Notes: generated from the letters alone by a model not told the origin. A stretch of 41,721 nt of DNA from Planctomycetaceae bacterium (GCA_029259815.1 JAJDEJ010000130.1:1-41721); one strand, 5' to 3'; shown: positions 16,133 to 25,240, numbered from the stretch's first letter. Program-made: numbers and translations.

Positions 16133-16241
16133 CTAGAGCAGTTCCAAAGTTGTTCTTCAGGTGTCATGCAGGAGGGCCTTTCCGTGGGCAATGGCCATTC
16201 CTCGAACAAGCTCCTGCACAGAAACCATGAAAATGGTCTAG
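16133..16241. repeat. CTAG-bounded dispersed repeat, copy B (109 bp, inverted)
   Basis: Reverse-complement relative of 1418-1525. The conserved outer blocks include CTAGACCATTTTCATGG, AGCTTGTTCGAGGAATG and TGCATGACACCTGAAGAACA; the middle ~24 bp differ. The CTAG at 16238-16241 provides the TAG stop of the FG-GAP gene. The other CTAG (16133-16136) faces the intergenic region. Confidence 0.75.
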
Positions 16242-19200
16242 GGACCGACTTGCTCGATGCGGATGGCGTCGGCGATGACGTACTGGTCCGCTGCGTTCGT
16301 CAGCTGGACCGCGAGTGTGTTTCCTGAGATGACAAAGGTGCCGAGGTCTTCCCAGTCGGCACCGAAGCTGGTGAAGTCGTTCGGAGCCAGTTCCTGATTG
16401 ACGTCAAGCGTGATGAGCGGGGTGACACCGTCGAAGATCGTGAAGGGGGCATCGCTTGCCCGGTTGGGGTGTGAGGTCCAGGTCGCCGAGACGCGGTAGG
16501 CACCGGGGGTGAGATTGTCGAACGTCCACGTGGCGATGCGGCTGCCGTCGCCTTTGGGGGTATTGAGTTGGTCGTTGTTGTAGCCGAACGAAACCGGTGG
16601 TGAGGTCCAGCCGGTGGTTGTGCTGAAGCTGGGGTCGCCGTCGTCGATGATTGTGCTGGGATTTTCCAACGTGGGGAGCACATGGATGGCGTCGGCGATG
16701 ACGTACTGGTTGGCGTCATCGGTCAGTTCGATCACCAGTTCGGTGCCTGTGATGGTCACCACGGCGAGGCGTTCCCAGTTGCTGCCCCGGTCGCTGAAAT
16801 CGTTGGGGGCCAGTTCTTGGTTGATCAGCCGCGTGGTCAGGAGTGGAGCCCCGTTACCGCCGGGGGCTCCCGGAGGTGCGCCGGTGCCGTCGAAGATGCT
16901 GAACGGAGCGTTGGTCGCCCGGTTGGCGTGTGCGAACCACGTGGCGGAGACGAGGTAGTTGCCGGGGGTCAGGCCGGTGAACGTCCAGGTGGCCTTGTCG
17001 CTGCCGTCCCCTTTGACCGAGTTGCGGAGGTCGCTTTCGCGGCCGTTGCCCACCGGCGTGAGGTTCCAGGCGCCAAACGTGGCGAAGCCTGCGTCGCCGT
17101 CGTCCACGATGAACGGCACAATCGGAGCCGGGTCGGTCGTCAGCTCGATGCGGACCGCGTCCGCGATCACGAACCCGCTGGCGAGGTTGCTCAGTTCGAC
17201 GACCAGCGTGCCGCTGGTGATCTCCACAACCGTGAGGTTCTCCCAGTCGGAGCCGTCATCGGTGAAGTCATCGGGAGCCAGCTTCTGGTTGACGAACACG
17301 GAATCAAGAGCCGTGCCCCCCACGCCGTCACGAATGATGTAGGGCGCATCGAGAGCCCGATTGGAGAACGGTAGCCAGGTGGTCGAGACACGGTAGTTGC
17401 CGGGCACCAGCCCAGTAAATTCCCAGCGAGCAATCTGGTCCCCCGCCCCCGCAGAACGATGGTCCAAATCGCCATCCCGAGCCCCCGGATTATCGACCAT
17501 CTTCCACGTCCCAACCGTCGAGAACTTCGCATCGCCGTCGTCGACAATCTGCACATACGGCACCCCGGTCAGGCTCAGAATATACACCGCCCCGCGATTC
17601 GCGAAGTTGTCCGTACCGCCGTCATCATCTTCAAATGCACCGACAGCCAACTCAACGATACCGTCACCGTCCAGGTCGCCCAAGTTTGCCAGTGAAGTTC
17701 CGAAAGCGTCAAAGTCATCCAGCGTGGCAGTGAAATTGCCTTGTGTGTCGCTGATCTTCTGATGCGATTTCACCGTACCGTCTGAGTTCATGAATAGTAC
17801 GTATACCGCGCCGTGATTTGTGCCGCCGTCGTCGTCTTCGTAGGCACCGACAGCCAGATCGGCGATGCCATCCCCATCCAGGTCACCCAGGTTCGTCACC
17901 GAATTGCCAAGGCGATCGTCCTCATCCAACAGAGCGGTGAAACTTCCCTCGGTGTCGCTGATCTTCTGGTGCGACTTCACTGTTCCGTCCGCATTCAGAA
18001 ACAGCACGTACACCGCTCCGCGATCACTGTTACCACCCCCGTCATCATCTGTCATCGCCCCTACGGCCAGATCAGTGATACCATCCCCGTCCAAGTCACC
18101 CAGGCCAGCCACCGACCAGCCGAAGATGTCAAAGTCATCCAGCGTCCCCGTAAATCCACCCTGCGTGTCGTTGATCTTCTGATGCGATTTAACTGTTCCA
18201 TCCGCGTTCAGGAACAGCACGTACACTGCCCCGCGCGCGATGCCGCCGTCACTGTCCCCTCTGGCTCCGATCACCAGATCAACGATCCCGTCACCATCCA
18301 GGTCACCCAAACTGGTCGCCGATTGGCCAAATCGGTCTCCATCATCCAGCAGTGCGGCAAACCCACCCTGTGTGTCGCTGATCTTCTGATACGATTTGAC
18401 CGTGCCATCCGCGTTGAGGAACAACACATACGCTGCGCCGCGATTCGAGCCACCGTCATCGTCCCCTCTGGCCCCGACAACCAAATCTGTGATGCCGTCC
18501 TTGTCCAAGTCTCCCAAATTGGCCACCGACCAGCCGAAGAGGTCATCATCCTCCAACGTGGCAGTGAAGTTGCCTGCCGTGTCGCTGATCTTCTGGTGCG
18601 ACTTGACTGTCCCATCCGCGTTGAGGAACAGCACGTACACCGCACCACGGTTATCGCCACCATCGCCATCCCCATCGGCACCGACGGCCACGTCGCTGAC
18701 CCCATCCCCGTCCAGGTCACCGATGCTGGCCACTGACCAGCCGAAGGTGTCTGCGTCATCCAATATGCCCGTGAAGTTGCCAGCCGTGTCGCTGATCTTG
18801 CGAGTGCTGGAGACCACGCCCGGCGGCGTGACCTGCTCCAAACTCAGGATGTACACCGCCCCTTGATCGCCGCCGCCGTCATCGTCCCCTAATGCCCCGA
18901 CGGCGATATCGGTCAGGCCGTCGCCGTCCAGATCCCCCAGGTTCGTCAGCGACATGCCGAAGAAGTCACCGTTGCTCAGGAATGCGGTGAAGTTGCCGGC
19001 TGTGTCGCTGATCTTCTGGTGCGATTTGACGGTACCGTCTGCGTTGAGGAAGAGGACATACACAGCCCCGCGATCAAACCCGCCGCCGTCATCGTCATAC
19101 ATCGCCCCGACGGCCAGATCGGTCACGTAGTCACCGTCGAGATCCCCCAGATGCGTCAGCGACCAGCCGAAGCGATCAATATCGTCCAAGCTCGCGGTGA

Positions 19201-21487
19201 AGTTGCCGGCCGTGTCGCTGATCGTCTGATGGGATTTGACAGTGCCGTCTGTATTGAGGAAGAGGACATGCACGGCCCCGCGATCTGTCCCGCCGTCATC
19301 GTCCAGGTGCGCCCCGACGGCCAGATCGGTCACGCCGTCGCCGTCCAGGTCCCCCAGGATCGTCAGCGAACTACCAAAAAGATCACCGTCGTCCAGGATT
19401 GCGGTGAAGTTGCCGGCCGTGTCGCTGATCTTCTGATGCGATTTGACAGTGCCGTCTGTATTGAGGAAGAGGACATATACGGCTCCGCGATCCCCTCCGC
19501 CGTCATCGTCCCGGTACGCGCCGACGGCGATATCGGACAGGCCGTCGCCGTCCAGATCCCCCAGGTTCGTCAGCGACATGCCGAAGTAGTCATCGCTGCT
19601 CAGGGTCGCAGTGAAGTTTCCGGCCGTGTCGCTGATCTTCTGATGCGATTTGACGGTACCGTCTGCATTGAGGAAGAGGACATAAACCGCCCCGCGATCG
19701 GCACCGCCATCATTGTCCCGGTGCGCCCCGACGGCGAGGTCCGTTACGCCATCGCCGTCCAGGTCCCCGACGTTCGTCAGAGACCTGCCGAACTGGTCAA
19801 TGTTGCTCAGGTTCGCGGTAAAGTTGCCTTCCGTGTCGCTGATCTTTTGATGGGATTTGACGGTGCCGTCTGCGTTGAGGAACAGGACATACACGGCTCC
19901 GCGTAATATCCCGCCGTCGATGTCGTCGTTATACGCTCCGACGGCCATGTCGACGATGCCGTCTCCGTCGAGATCTCCGAGGACCGTCGCCGACGACCCG
20001 AAGCGATCACCGACATCCAACCCGGCGGTGAAATTGCCCGCCGTGTCGCTGATTTTGCGCGAGGCGGTGACCACACCTGGCGGCGTGACCTGCTCCAGAC
20101 TCAGGATGTACACCGCTCCGCGATTCGTGCCGCCGTCGTCATCGCGTGGTGTACCGACGGCAAGTTCGGTGAGGCCGTCGCCATCGAGATCACCCAGATT
20201 CGTTAACGAGCGGCCAAAGCGGTCGTTGTCATCCAAAGTGGCTGGGAAGTTCCCCTCGGTATCGCTGATCTTCTGGCTCGACTGGACCGTCCCGTCGGCA
20301 TTCAGAAACAGGATATAGACGGCACCGTGTCTGTCGCCTCCATCATCATCCAGATACGCTCCCACAGCCAAATCAACGATTCCGTCACCATTCAGATCTC
20401 CCATGTTTGAAAGTGAAGATCCGAAAAAGCCTTCGTCTCTCAGTAAGTTTGGCAGGTTGCCGACGGTCTGACTGATCTTTTGATGCGATTTGACGGTGCC
20501 GTCATTATTGAGAAAGAGCAGGTACACGGCCCCCTGCTCGCCATCTCCGCCACCGTCGTCATCACCAGACGCCCCGACGGCCAAGTCATTCGTCCCGTCA
20601 CCATCCAGATCTCCGAGGTTGGTCAATGAGGTCCCGAAGAGATCGGTGTTTTCCAGGGTGGCCGTGAAATTCCCTGCGAGATCGCTGATCTTCTGGTGTG
20701 ATTTCACTGTGCCATCTGTCTTCATGAACAGCACATAGACAGCCCCGCGTCCGTATCCTCCGTCGCGATCACGGGCGCCGACACCCAAGTCAGTGACCCC
20801 GTCGCCGTCGATGTCTCCGAGGTTTTCCAGAGCGATACCAAAGCGGTCAGAGTCATCCAGGACACCTGTGAAATTGCCCGCTGTGTCGCTGATCTTCTGA
20901 TGTGACTTAGCTGTCCCGTCACTCTTGAGAAAGACAATATAGACAGCACCGTGCAACGTCCCTCCGTCATCATCCCCAATTGCACTCACAGCCAGATCAA
21001 CGACTCCATCCCCGTCCAGATCGCCCAGGTTCGTCAATGAGGTGCCGAACACGTCAGCATTCTCCAAGCTCGCCGTGAACCCACCCGCCGTGTCGCTCAC
21101 CTTCTGATGGGATTTGACGGTCCCGTCTGCGTTCATGAACAGCACATAGAATGCCCCACGGTTGGGGCCACCATCCCCATCGTCTTCCGACCCCACAGCC
21201 AGATCATTGATCCCGTCGCCGTCCAGGTCACCCAGTTCTGCGATCCCACTGCCAAAGGAACTGTTGAAATTCAGAAAAGCAGTGAAACCGCCTTCCGTGT
21301 CGCTGATCTTGGAGAACGACGTCACTTCCCCAAGCGCCCCTGCGAGCATGACGCGTGATTCGAGGGCTTCGACCGCTTGAAAGCCTGAGCGTTTCGCCCC
21401 GTGTCGCACACGCCGCATCCGGCCGCGTGTCAAAGGAGAATTCGCTGCCAAATCCGCGCGCAGTTCACGCAACCAGTCAATGATCAT
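16238..21487 (-). CDS. Giant secreted FG-GAP repeat protein with LEPR-XLL-type N-terminus and three golvesin-like C-terminal domains
   Basis: 1749 aa from ATG 21487. The N-terminus holds ALESRVMLAG, a planctomycete LEPR-XLL-type motif found at the start of very large exported proteins. It is followed by 18 units of about 70 residues, each with KISDTAGNF, DLDGDG, DLAVGA and RGAVYVLFLNADGT. These are FG-GAP/integrin-alpha-like propeller repeats, and each DxDGDG should bind calcium. Two units carry an extra EQVTPPGVV linker (near 18.8 and 20.1 kb). The last third has three ~140-residue domains beginning VDDGDAxF and ending YVIADAIRIE, with NRATNAPF inside, matching the golvesin C-terminal-like domain. 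The role is probably adhesion or cell-surface structure. The upstream ATG at 21586 is possible but less likely. The Shine-Dalgarno is weak. The stop is provided by the adjacent CTAG repeat. Confidence 0.88.
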   Translation of the reverse strand: MIIDWLRELRADLAANSPLTRGRMRRVRHGAKRSGFQAVEALESRVMLAGALGEVTSFSKISDTEGGFTAFLNFNSSFGSGIAELGDLDGDGINDLAVGSEDDGDGGPNRGAFYVLFMNADGTVKSHQKVSDTAGGFTASLENADVFGTSLTNLGDLDGDGVVDLAVSAIGDDDGGTLHGAVYIVFLKSDGTAKSHQKISDTAGNFTGVLDDSDRFGIALENLGDIDGDGVTDLGVGARDRDGGYGRGAVYVLFMKTDGTVKSHQKISDLAGNFTATLENTDLFGTSLTNLGDLDGDGTNDLAVGASGDDDGGGDGEQGAVYLLFLNNDGTVKSHQKISQTVGNLPNLLRDEGFFGSSLSNMGDLNGDGIVDLAVGAYLDDDGGDRHGAVYILFLNADGTVQSSQKISDTEGNFPATLDDNDRFGRSLTNLGDLDGDGLTELAVGTPRDDDGGTNRGAVYILSLEQVTPPGVVTASRKISDTAGNFTAGLDVGDRFGSSATVLGDLDGDGIVDMAVGAYNDDIDGGILRGAVYVLFLNADGTVKSHQKISDTEGNFTANLSNIDQFGRSLTNVGDLDGDGVTDLAVGAHRDNDGGADRGAVYVLFLNADGTVKSHQKISDTAGNFTATLSSDDYFGMSLTNLGDLDGDGLSDIAVGAYRDDDGGGDRGAVYVLFLNTDGTVKSHQKISDTAGNFTAILDDGDLFGSSLTILGDLDGDGVTDLAVGAHLDDDGGTDRGAVHVLFLNTDGTVKSHQTISDTAGNFTASLDDIDRFGWSLTHLGDLDGDYVTDLAVGAMYDDDGGGFDRGAVYVLFLNADGTVKSHQKISDTAGNFTAFLSNGDFFGMSLTNLGDLDGDGLTDIAVGALGDDDGGGDQGAVYILSLEQVTPPGVVSSTRKISDTAGNFTGILDDADTFGWSVASIGDLDGDGVSDVAVGADGDGDGGDNRGAVYVLFLNADGTVKSHQKISDTAGNFTATLEDDDLFGWSVANLGDLDKDGITDLVVGARGDDDGGSNRGAAYVLFLNADGTVKSYQKISDTQGGFAALLDDGDRFGQSATSLGDLDGDGIVDLVIGARGDSDGGIARGAVYVLFLNADGTVKSHQKINDTQGGFTGTLDDFDIFGWSVAGLGDLDGDGITDLAVGAMTDDDGGGNSDRGAVYVLFLNADGTVKSHQKISDTEGSFTALLDEDDRLGNSVTNLGDLDGDGIADLAVGAYEDDDGGTNHGAVYVLFMNSDGTVKSHQKISDTQGNFTATLDDFDAFGTSLANLGDLDGDGIVELAVGAFEDDDGGTDNFANRGAVYILSLTGVPYVQIVDDGDAKFSTVGTWKMVDNPGARDGDLDHRSAGAGDQIARWEFTGLVPGNYRVSTTWLPFSNRALDAPYIIRDGVGGTALDSVFVNQKLAPDDFTDDGSDWENLTVVEITSGTLVVELSNLASGFVIADAVRIELTTDPAPIVPFIVDDGDAGFATFGAWNLTPVGNGRESDLRNSVKGDGSDKATWTFTGLTPGNYLVSATWFAHANRATNAPFSIFDGTGAPPGAPGGNGAPLLTTRLINQELAPNDFSDRGSNWERLAVVTITGTELVIELTDDANQYVIADAIHVLPTLENPSTIIDDGDPSFSTTTGWTSPPVSFGYNNDQLNTPKGDGSRIATWTFDNLTPGAYRVSATWTSHPNRASDAPFTIFDGVTPLITLDVNQELAPNDFTSFGADWEDLGTFVISGNTLAVQLTNAADQYVIADAIRIEQVGP
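17570..21330 (-). repeat. Tandem coding repeat array, 18 units of ~210 bp (FG-GAP)
   Basis: Phrases such as GTGTCGCTGATCTTCTG and CCGTCCAGGTCACCCAG (plus-strand reading) recur about every 210 bp. Units in the middle (about 18.8-20.1 kb) are the most alike at DNA level. The two EQVTPPGVV linkers are six units apart, which suggests an ancestral block of six was duplicated. The array makes long antisense open frames (for example 17813-18736) that are not genes. Confidence 0.8.
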
Positions 21488-21698
21488 GAGGGAGCCCGAT
21501 GTTTCAGGAAGCAATTCACGTCGAAGACTCGGTCTGCATGTCCCAAACCAACTCACCAGCCTAATCGGACGCATGACCCGTCTCAAGCGTCATGTCGGAC
21601 TGTCAGGAGCAAGATGTCATGTGAGAGCAATCGGTGGGCAAGGCGTGTGCCCCAACCGCGGCTGCATCGACTGGACATGCAATCCCGATTCGTTTGCG

Positions 21699-22430
21699 TC
21701 AATCGTCAACTTGGGCATCAACCACCAAGCGAATCCCGAAGTGCTCTGCCCCGCTGCGCAGCTCGGGGACCGTGGGTGATCGGTCGGTTGCCCGGAGTGC
21801 GAAGGCTTGGAAGTTCCAACAGCCGCCCCGCATGACCCGCTTGCTTCCTGTTGCCGGCCCGGTCGGATCAATCAACGGCTCCCCGGTGTCGGCCGGATAG
21901 GGTGCGTACCAATCCTGGCACCATTCCATGGCGTTGCCTGCCATGTCGAGAATGCCAAACGGGCTCACGTCGCCCGGCGTCGTTCCGACTAACTCCGGCT
22001 TGCCACCCTTGCCGAAGATGCGTCCGTAGACCGCGCGGCTCTTGTCCGGCTCAGCGTTGCCCCAGGGGTATCGTCTGCCGTCGCTGCCACGTGCTGCGAA
22101 TTCCCACTCGGCTTCCCGTGGCAGTCGTCCTCCGGCCCAACGACAATAGGCCTCCGCCTCCTCCCAAGTAACTCCCACGACCGGTTGATCGGGGTGACTG
22201 TAAAGGGTCTGGCCATCGTATGCGGTCGGCGTCGAATTGGTGTCTTCCAGAAACCGTCGATACTGGGCGTTGCTGACTTCGGTGCGGCCCATCCAAAACG
22301 GAGAAACCCGCACACGATGCGGTGGTCGTTCGAAGGAGAACTCATCGCTTCCCATCACGAATTCGCCACCGGGAACGTAGATCAGAGTCGTGCCATCCTG
22401 GCTGTTCAAGCGGGTGGGTTGGGAAGCCAT
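21699..22430 (-). CDS. FGE-sulfatase-fold (SUMF1/EgtB-like) protein
   Basis: 243 aa. Ordered motifs of the formylglycine-generating-enzyme fold: YVPGGEFVMGS (18-28), TEVSNAQYRRFL (50-61), VGVTWEEAEAYCRWAGG (85-101), RLPREAEWEFAARG (102-115), YPWGN (121-125), DMAGNAMEWCQDWY (162-175), RVMRGGCWN (198-206) and FGIRLV near the end. The cysteine pair that makes true formylglycine-generating enzymes copper oxidases is missing: only one Cys is present in that region (RGGCWN). It is therefore unlikely to activate sulfatases. No signal peptide is obvious. Its ATG lies one base after the stop of the DUF1501 gene, so the two are translationally coupled and likely work together. Confidence 0.85.
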   Translation of the reverse strand: MASQPTRLNSQDGTTLIYVPGGEFVMGSDEFSFERPPHRVRVSPFWMGRTEVSNAQYRRFLEDTNSTPTAYDGQTLYSHPDQPVVGVTWEEAEAYCRWAGGRLPREAEWEFAARGSDGRRYPWGNAEPDKSRAVYGRIFGKGGKPELVGTTPGDVSPFGILDMAGNAMEWCQDWYAPYPADTGEPLIDPTGPATGSKRVMRGGCWNFQAFALRATDRSPTVPELRSGAEHFGIRLVVDAQVDD

Positions 22431-22431
22431 T

Positions 22432-23799
22432 TCAACTCAGTGAATTCTGCAAGACGTTTTCGATGACCGAGCCTTCACAAAGACGATGCGGGCGGCCCTG
22501 GTTGTCGTGAATCGTGGTCTCCGGGTCGATGCCACAGCAATGCATGATGGTAGCGTACAAATCCCAAGGGCCGATCGGGTCGGTCGCTGGATACGCTCCA
22601 TTCTTGTCCGAGGATCCGTGCACGTAACCCCGCTTAATCCCACCACCGGCCAGGAGCAGCGAACAACAGCCGCCCCAATGGTCGCGGCCTGCATTGAGGT
22701 TGATCTTCGGTGTGCGACCGAACTCCCCCGAAGCCACAACCAGCGTGTCGTCCAACAGTCCTCGCTCTTCCAGGTCAATCAACAGCGAGGAAATGCAGCC
22801 GTCGAGTTTCGGCAACACATGGCCTTTGCAGATGTTGAAGTTATCGTGGTGGGTATCCACACCACCATCACCCCGGTTGCGGTAATTGACTTGCACGACG
22901 GGGACACCCGCCTCGACCAGCCGGCGAGAGAGCAACAGGTTCTGACCAAACGGATGATCCCCATAAGCGGCTCGTGTGACGGGGGACTCTGACTCGATGT
23001 CGAATGCGGCTTGTGTGCGCGGGCTCGTCAACATGTCGAAGGCCCGCTCCTGATAGGTCGAAAAGTTGTTCGCGTCGGTTTGAGGTTGCGAGCCTTTCTC
23101 GCCGGTATTCAACCTGCCCAGCAGTCCCTGCCGGCTGTCCAGCCGCGTCTGGCTCACATCGTCCGACAGCGAGAATTCCGGAACGTTGAAACCTGGTGTG
23201 TTGGCATCCTGTTTGATTACATACGGAGACCAGCTCGGTCCCAGAAAGCCTCCGGTTTGCCCGATGTGCGTGGAGATGAGCCCGCCCGTGAGCACAAAAC
23301 TGGGTACGGACTCTTGCGGCGGCCTCAGATAGCTCATCACCGAACCGTAGCTCGGGTAGTCGGTCGGAGTCGGACCGGCGTTCGCCGTGTTGGGCAGCGG
23401 ATGCGGTCGTCCGGTCATCAACGCATAGTAGGCCGATTCGTGGCCGTTGTCCTTGTGCGTCATCGAACGGATGACGGTGTACATATGCGCCAATTGTGCC
23501 AGCTTGGGCATGTATTCACAAATGCGAAAGCCCGGCAGCGACGTGGGGACGGATTGAAACTCGCCTCGGAGTTCGGACGGAGCCTCATGCTGGATGTCGT
23601 AGGTTTCCTGATGCGGCGGACCGCCGAACAGCGACAGGAAAATCAGGTGCTTCGCGGTGCCTCGCGACTTGGACTCCGCTTCAGTTGCTTTGACAGACGC
23701 ACCGCCCATCGCAAGTGCGCCAATTCCCCCCAAAGCGAGCGCCTCACGACGAGTCACCCTGTCGCGAAATCCGGCCCAACGGTCAACAAACTCAAACAT
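22432..23799 (-). CDS. DUF1501 family protein with Tat-type signal
   Basis: 455 aa. TRREALALGGIGALAMGG near residue 17 looks like a twin-arginine signal, so export in folded form is likely. The body has DUF1501 features: HLIFLSLFGGPPHQETYD, a GEFQSVPT segment, MTHKDNGHESAYYALMTG, GVPVVQVNYRNRGDGGVDTHH, ASGEFGRTPKIN and RDHWGGCCSLLLAGGGI. The fold is related to alkaline phosphatases and sulfatases, and the His and Asp residues of these motifs would be the metal ligands. Its substrate is unknown. In planctomycetes these genes usually accompany DUF1549/DUF1553 cytochrome-like genes, but here the partner is an FGE-fold protein one base downstream. GAGGTG lies seven bases upstream of ATG 23799. 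Confidence 0.9.
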   Translation of the reverse strand: MFEFVDRWAGFRDRVTRREALALGGIGALAMGGASVKATEAESKSRGTAKHLIFLSLFGGPPHQETYDIQHEAPSELRGEFQSVPTSLPGFRICEYMPKLAQLAHMYTVIRSMTHKDNGHESAYYALMTGRPHPLPNTANAGPTPTDYPSYGSVMSYLRPPQESVPSFVLTGGLISTHIGQTGGFLGPSWSPYVIKQDANTPGFNVPEFSLSDDVSQTRLDSRQGLLGRLNTGEKGSQPQTDANNFSTYQERAFDMLTSPRTQAAFDIESESPVTRAAYGDHPFGQNLLLSRRLVEAGVPVVQVNYRNRGDGGVDTHHDNFNICKGHVLPKLDGCISSLLIDLEERGLLDDTLVVASGEFGRTPKINLNAGRDHWGGCCSLLLAGGGIKRGYVHGSSDKNGAYPATDPIGPWDLYATIMHCCGIDPETTIHDNQGRPHRLCEGSVIENVLQNSLS

Positions 23800-24145
23800 C
23801 CAGACACCTCAAAGCCCACGCGTGTCTCAGAACAATCGCTGGACCGTCAAAAAAGCACGCTCTGGTTCAGATCCTTAATAACCGATGAGCCGATCAAGGG
23901 CAAGATTTCGTGCTGCGAGCACTTCAGTGTGGCGGCGTTTGATCGCCTTGTCCCGCCGACACAACACAAGAACGCCGCCAGATTTGCTAGACTCATCTGA
24001 CCGACGTCACAAGATTAAACTCGACATCGCATCGCTGCAGCAAGCAGCTGAATCTGCAGAGGAGCCTGAGCAGATCCCACCATCAGTGACACACTGACAG
24101 AGGCCTGCCAGGCCCATCTGCCAATGTGAAAAGGAGACGCCATTC
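23800..24145. other. Divergent intergenic region (346 bp)
   Basis: It lies between the DUF1501 gene (minus) and the truncated secreted gene (plus), so should hold both promoters. It contains TGGCGGCGTT (23930-23939) facing AACGCCGCCA (23971-23980), a perfect 10-bp inverted repeat with a 31-base loop, and a compact GGCCTGCCAGGCC palindrome about 40 bases before ATG 24146. No gene is seen. Confidence 0.45.
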
Positions 24146-24415
24146 ATGAACTCCACTCTTTGTCAGAGACGCGATCGAACGTGGCCATCGAGTGCCGCAG
24201 TCATCGTGGTAACGAGCGTTCTCCTCTGTCGAGGCTCGGCGGCGGGACAGCTCGCAACGTCAGTCGAGGCTGCCCACCCCGATGAGGAGCCTCGAACTCG
24301 TCGCTCACGACTCCCTGCAATTCAACCAAGAGTGCTGTGGAAATACCGATCGGACGAAGATCGTGATCAGAAGAGTCCGCTCGGCATGGACGGTGTGTGC
24401 CATGTAGCCATGTAG
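24146..24415 (+). pseudogene. Truncated exported protein (N-terminal 89 residues)
   Basis: A credible start: AAAAGGAGA precedes ATG 24146 and the product begins with a hydrophobic export signal (AVIVVTSVLLCRGSAAG). About 50 residues later the sequence RVLWKYRSDEDRDQKSPLGM then DGVCHVAM looks like the beginning of a folded domain that has been cut. The TAG stop (24413-24415) is inside the left arm of the 85-bp palindromic element, directly beyond which lies a broken transposase. The original gene was probably longer, possibly a beta-propeller protein (LWKY motif), but this is speculative. It could still make a short secreted peptide. Confidence 0.6.
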
Positions 24416-24496
24416 GGCCGGCTGTGCCGGCCGGTTGCGGCGATGATTTGTGATTGAGCCCTTCCCCGTCCTCGTGGCCGGCACAGCCGGCCCTAC
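24412..24496. repeat. 85-bp palindromic element with perfect 21-bp inverted arms
   Basis: The left arm 24412-24432 (starting GTAGGGCCGGCTGTGCC) is the exact reverse complement of 24476-24496, with a 43-base centre. Its left edge supplies the stop of the 89-residue exported protein and its right edge abuts the last codon (TGA 24498-24500, minus strand) of the transposase remnant, so it sits exactly on the junction of two truncated genes. A MITE or REP-like element, or a recombination scar. Confidence 0.8.
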
Positions 24497-24497
24497 G

Positions 24498-25240
24498 TCA
24501 CTTCTCGAATGTTTCCACCTGTTCACGTTCCTCGCGACATTCACGCTGAACATAGGGGGGGAAAGGCCTCCGTTTCCACGAAGGCCGATTCAATTTCTCG
24601 CAGCAATGTCGGCTGGTTTTCCCTGACCACAAAGAAGTAATGACCTCCACGATCGCGGATCTTCTCGCACACTTCGTGCTGACAGAACATTGCGTCACCC
24701 ACAATTACGCGACCTTTGAGGAGCAGCGTATCCATTAATTCCAGAACGCCTTTCGCCTCATTCGTTTGCTCGTCAACGGCTGTTTGACTCAGCACGCACC
24801 CAATTTGTGGTCGAGCGCGGCCAACAGATGCACGGCTTTGTGGTGCTCACTGAGCGAACCGCGTAGCGTCTTGCCATCGATGGAGACCGCCTGAAGTTCC
24901 TCGTCCAGGGAGATTTCGAGTCCACACTGAACCCAGTCGGACAAAGCATCTTCCAAGGCAGCGGGTGTGAGACGTGACAGCATTTTCTCGAAGCAGGTCG
25001 ATTGGGGAGGTGTGCGTGTGAAACCCAGCTGATGCCAGGTCGAGACCGGCTGCAGATGCAACCACTGAACAATCGCCGCGTAGCTGCGGTGGCCACAAAG
25101 AACAGCACACACGACAGAGGCCAACATGGCCGACAATGGGTGTCGTAGTCCTGACGCCCCCGAGGATCCAGAACTTGTGAGACGAAGCTCAGCAAGCTCC
25201 CGGCGGGAGCAGAGATCATCGAGTCAATCCTCCTTGGCAC
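24498..25240 (-). pseudogene. ISAs1-like transposase remnant, at least three frameshifts, 3' truncated
   Basis: Pieces in order: LLSFVSQVLDPRGRQD in one frame; LRHPLSAMLASVVCAVLCGH RSYAAIVQWL through VSIDGKTLRGSLSEH to AALDHKLG in a second; VLSQTAVDEQTNEAKGVLEL with GDAMFCQHEV, GGHYFFVVRENQPTL in a third; RECREEREQVETFEK in a fourth. This is the order of ISAs1-family (H-repeat type) transposases: DPR.R, RSYAAI, DGKTLRG, VDEKSNEI, KENQP and ETFEKGHGR. Single-base slips explain the frame changes, one of them at a run of cytosines near 24555. The protein ends at ETFEK where the palindromic element begins, so the C-terminal quarter is lost. A possible outer IS end is the CCCTGTGAG near 25306, unproven. 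Confidence 0.82.

Noticed and set aside
17813-18736. 307-codon plus-strand open frame and similar ones to 19906
   Set aside because: They are antisense shadows of the FG-GAP repeats. Their repeated, unusual composition mirrors the repeat period of the minus-strand gene.
16238-21487. CRISPR-like array because of regular repeats
   Set aside because: Period is ~210 bp, the repeats are degenerate at third positions and translate into one continuous protein; no short repeat-spacer structure.
21699-22430. True formylglycine-generating enzyme
   Set aside because: The fold motifs match, but the catalytic cysteine pair is missing and no sulfatase gene is nearby.
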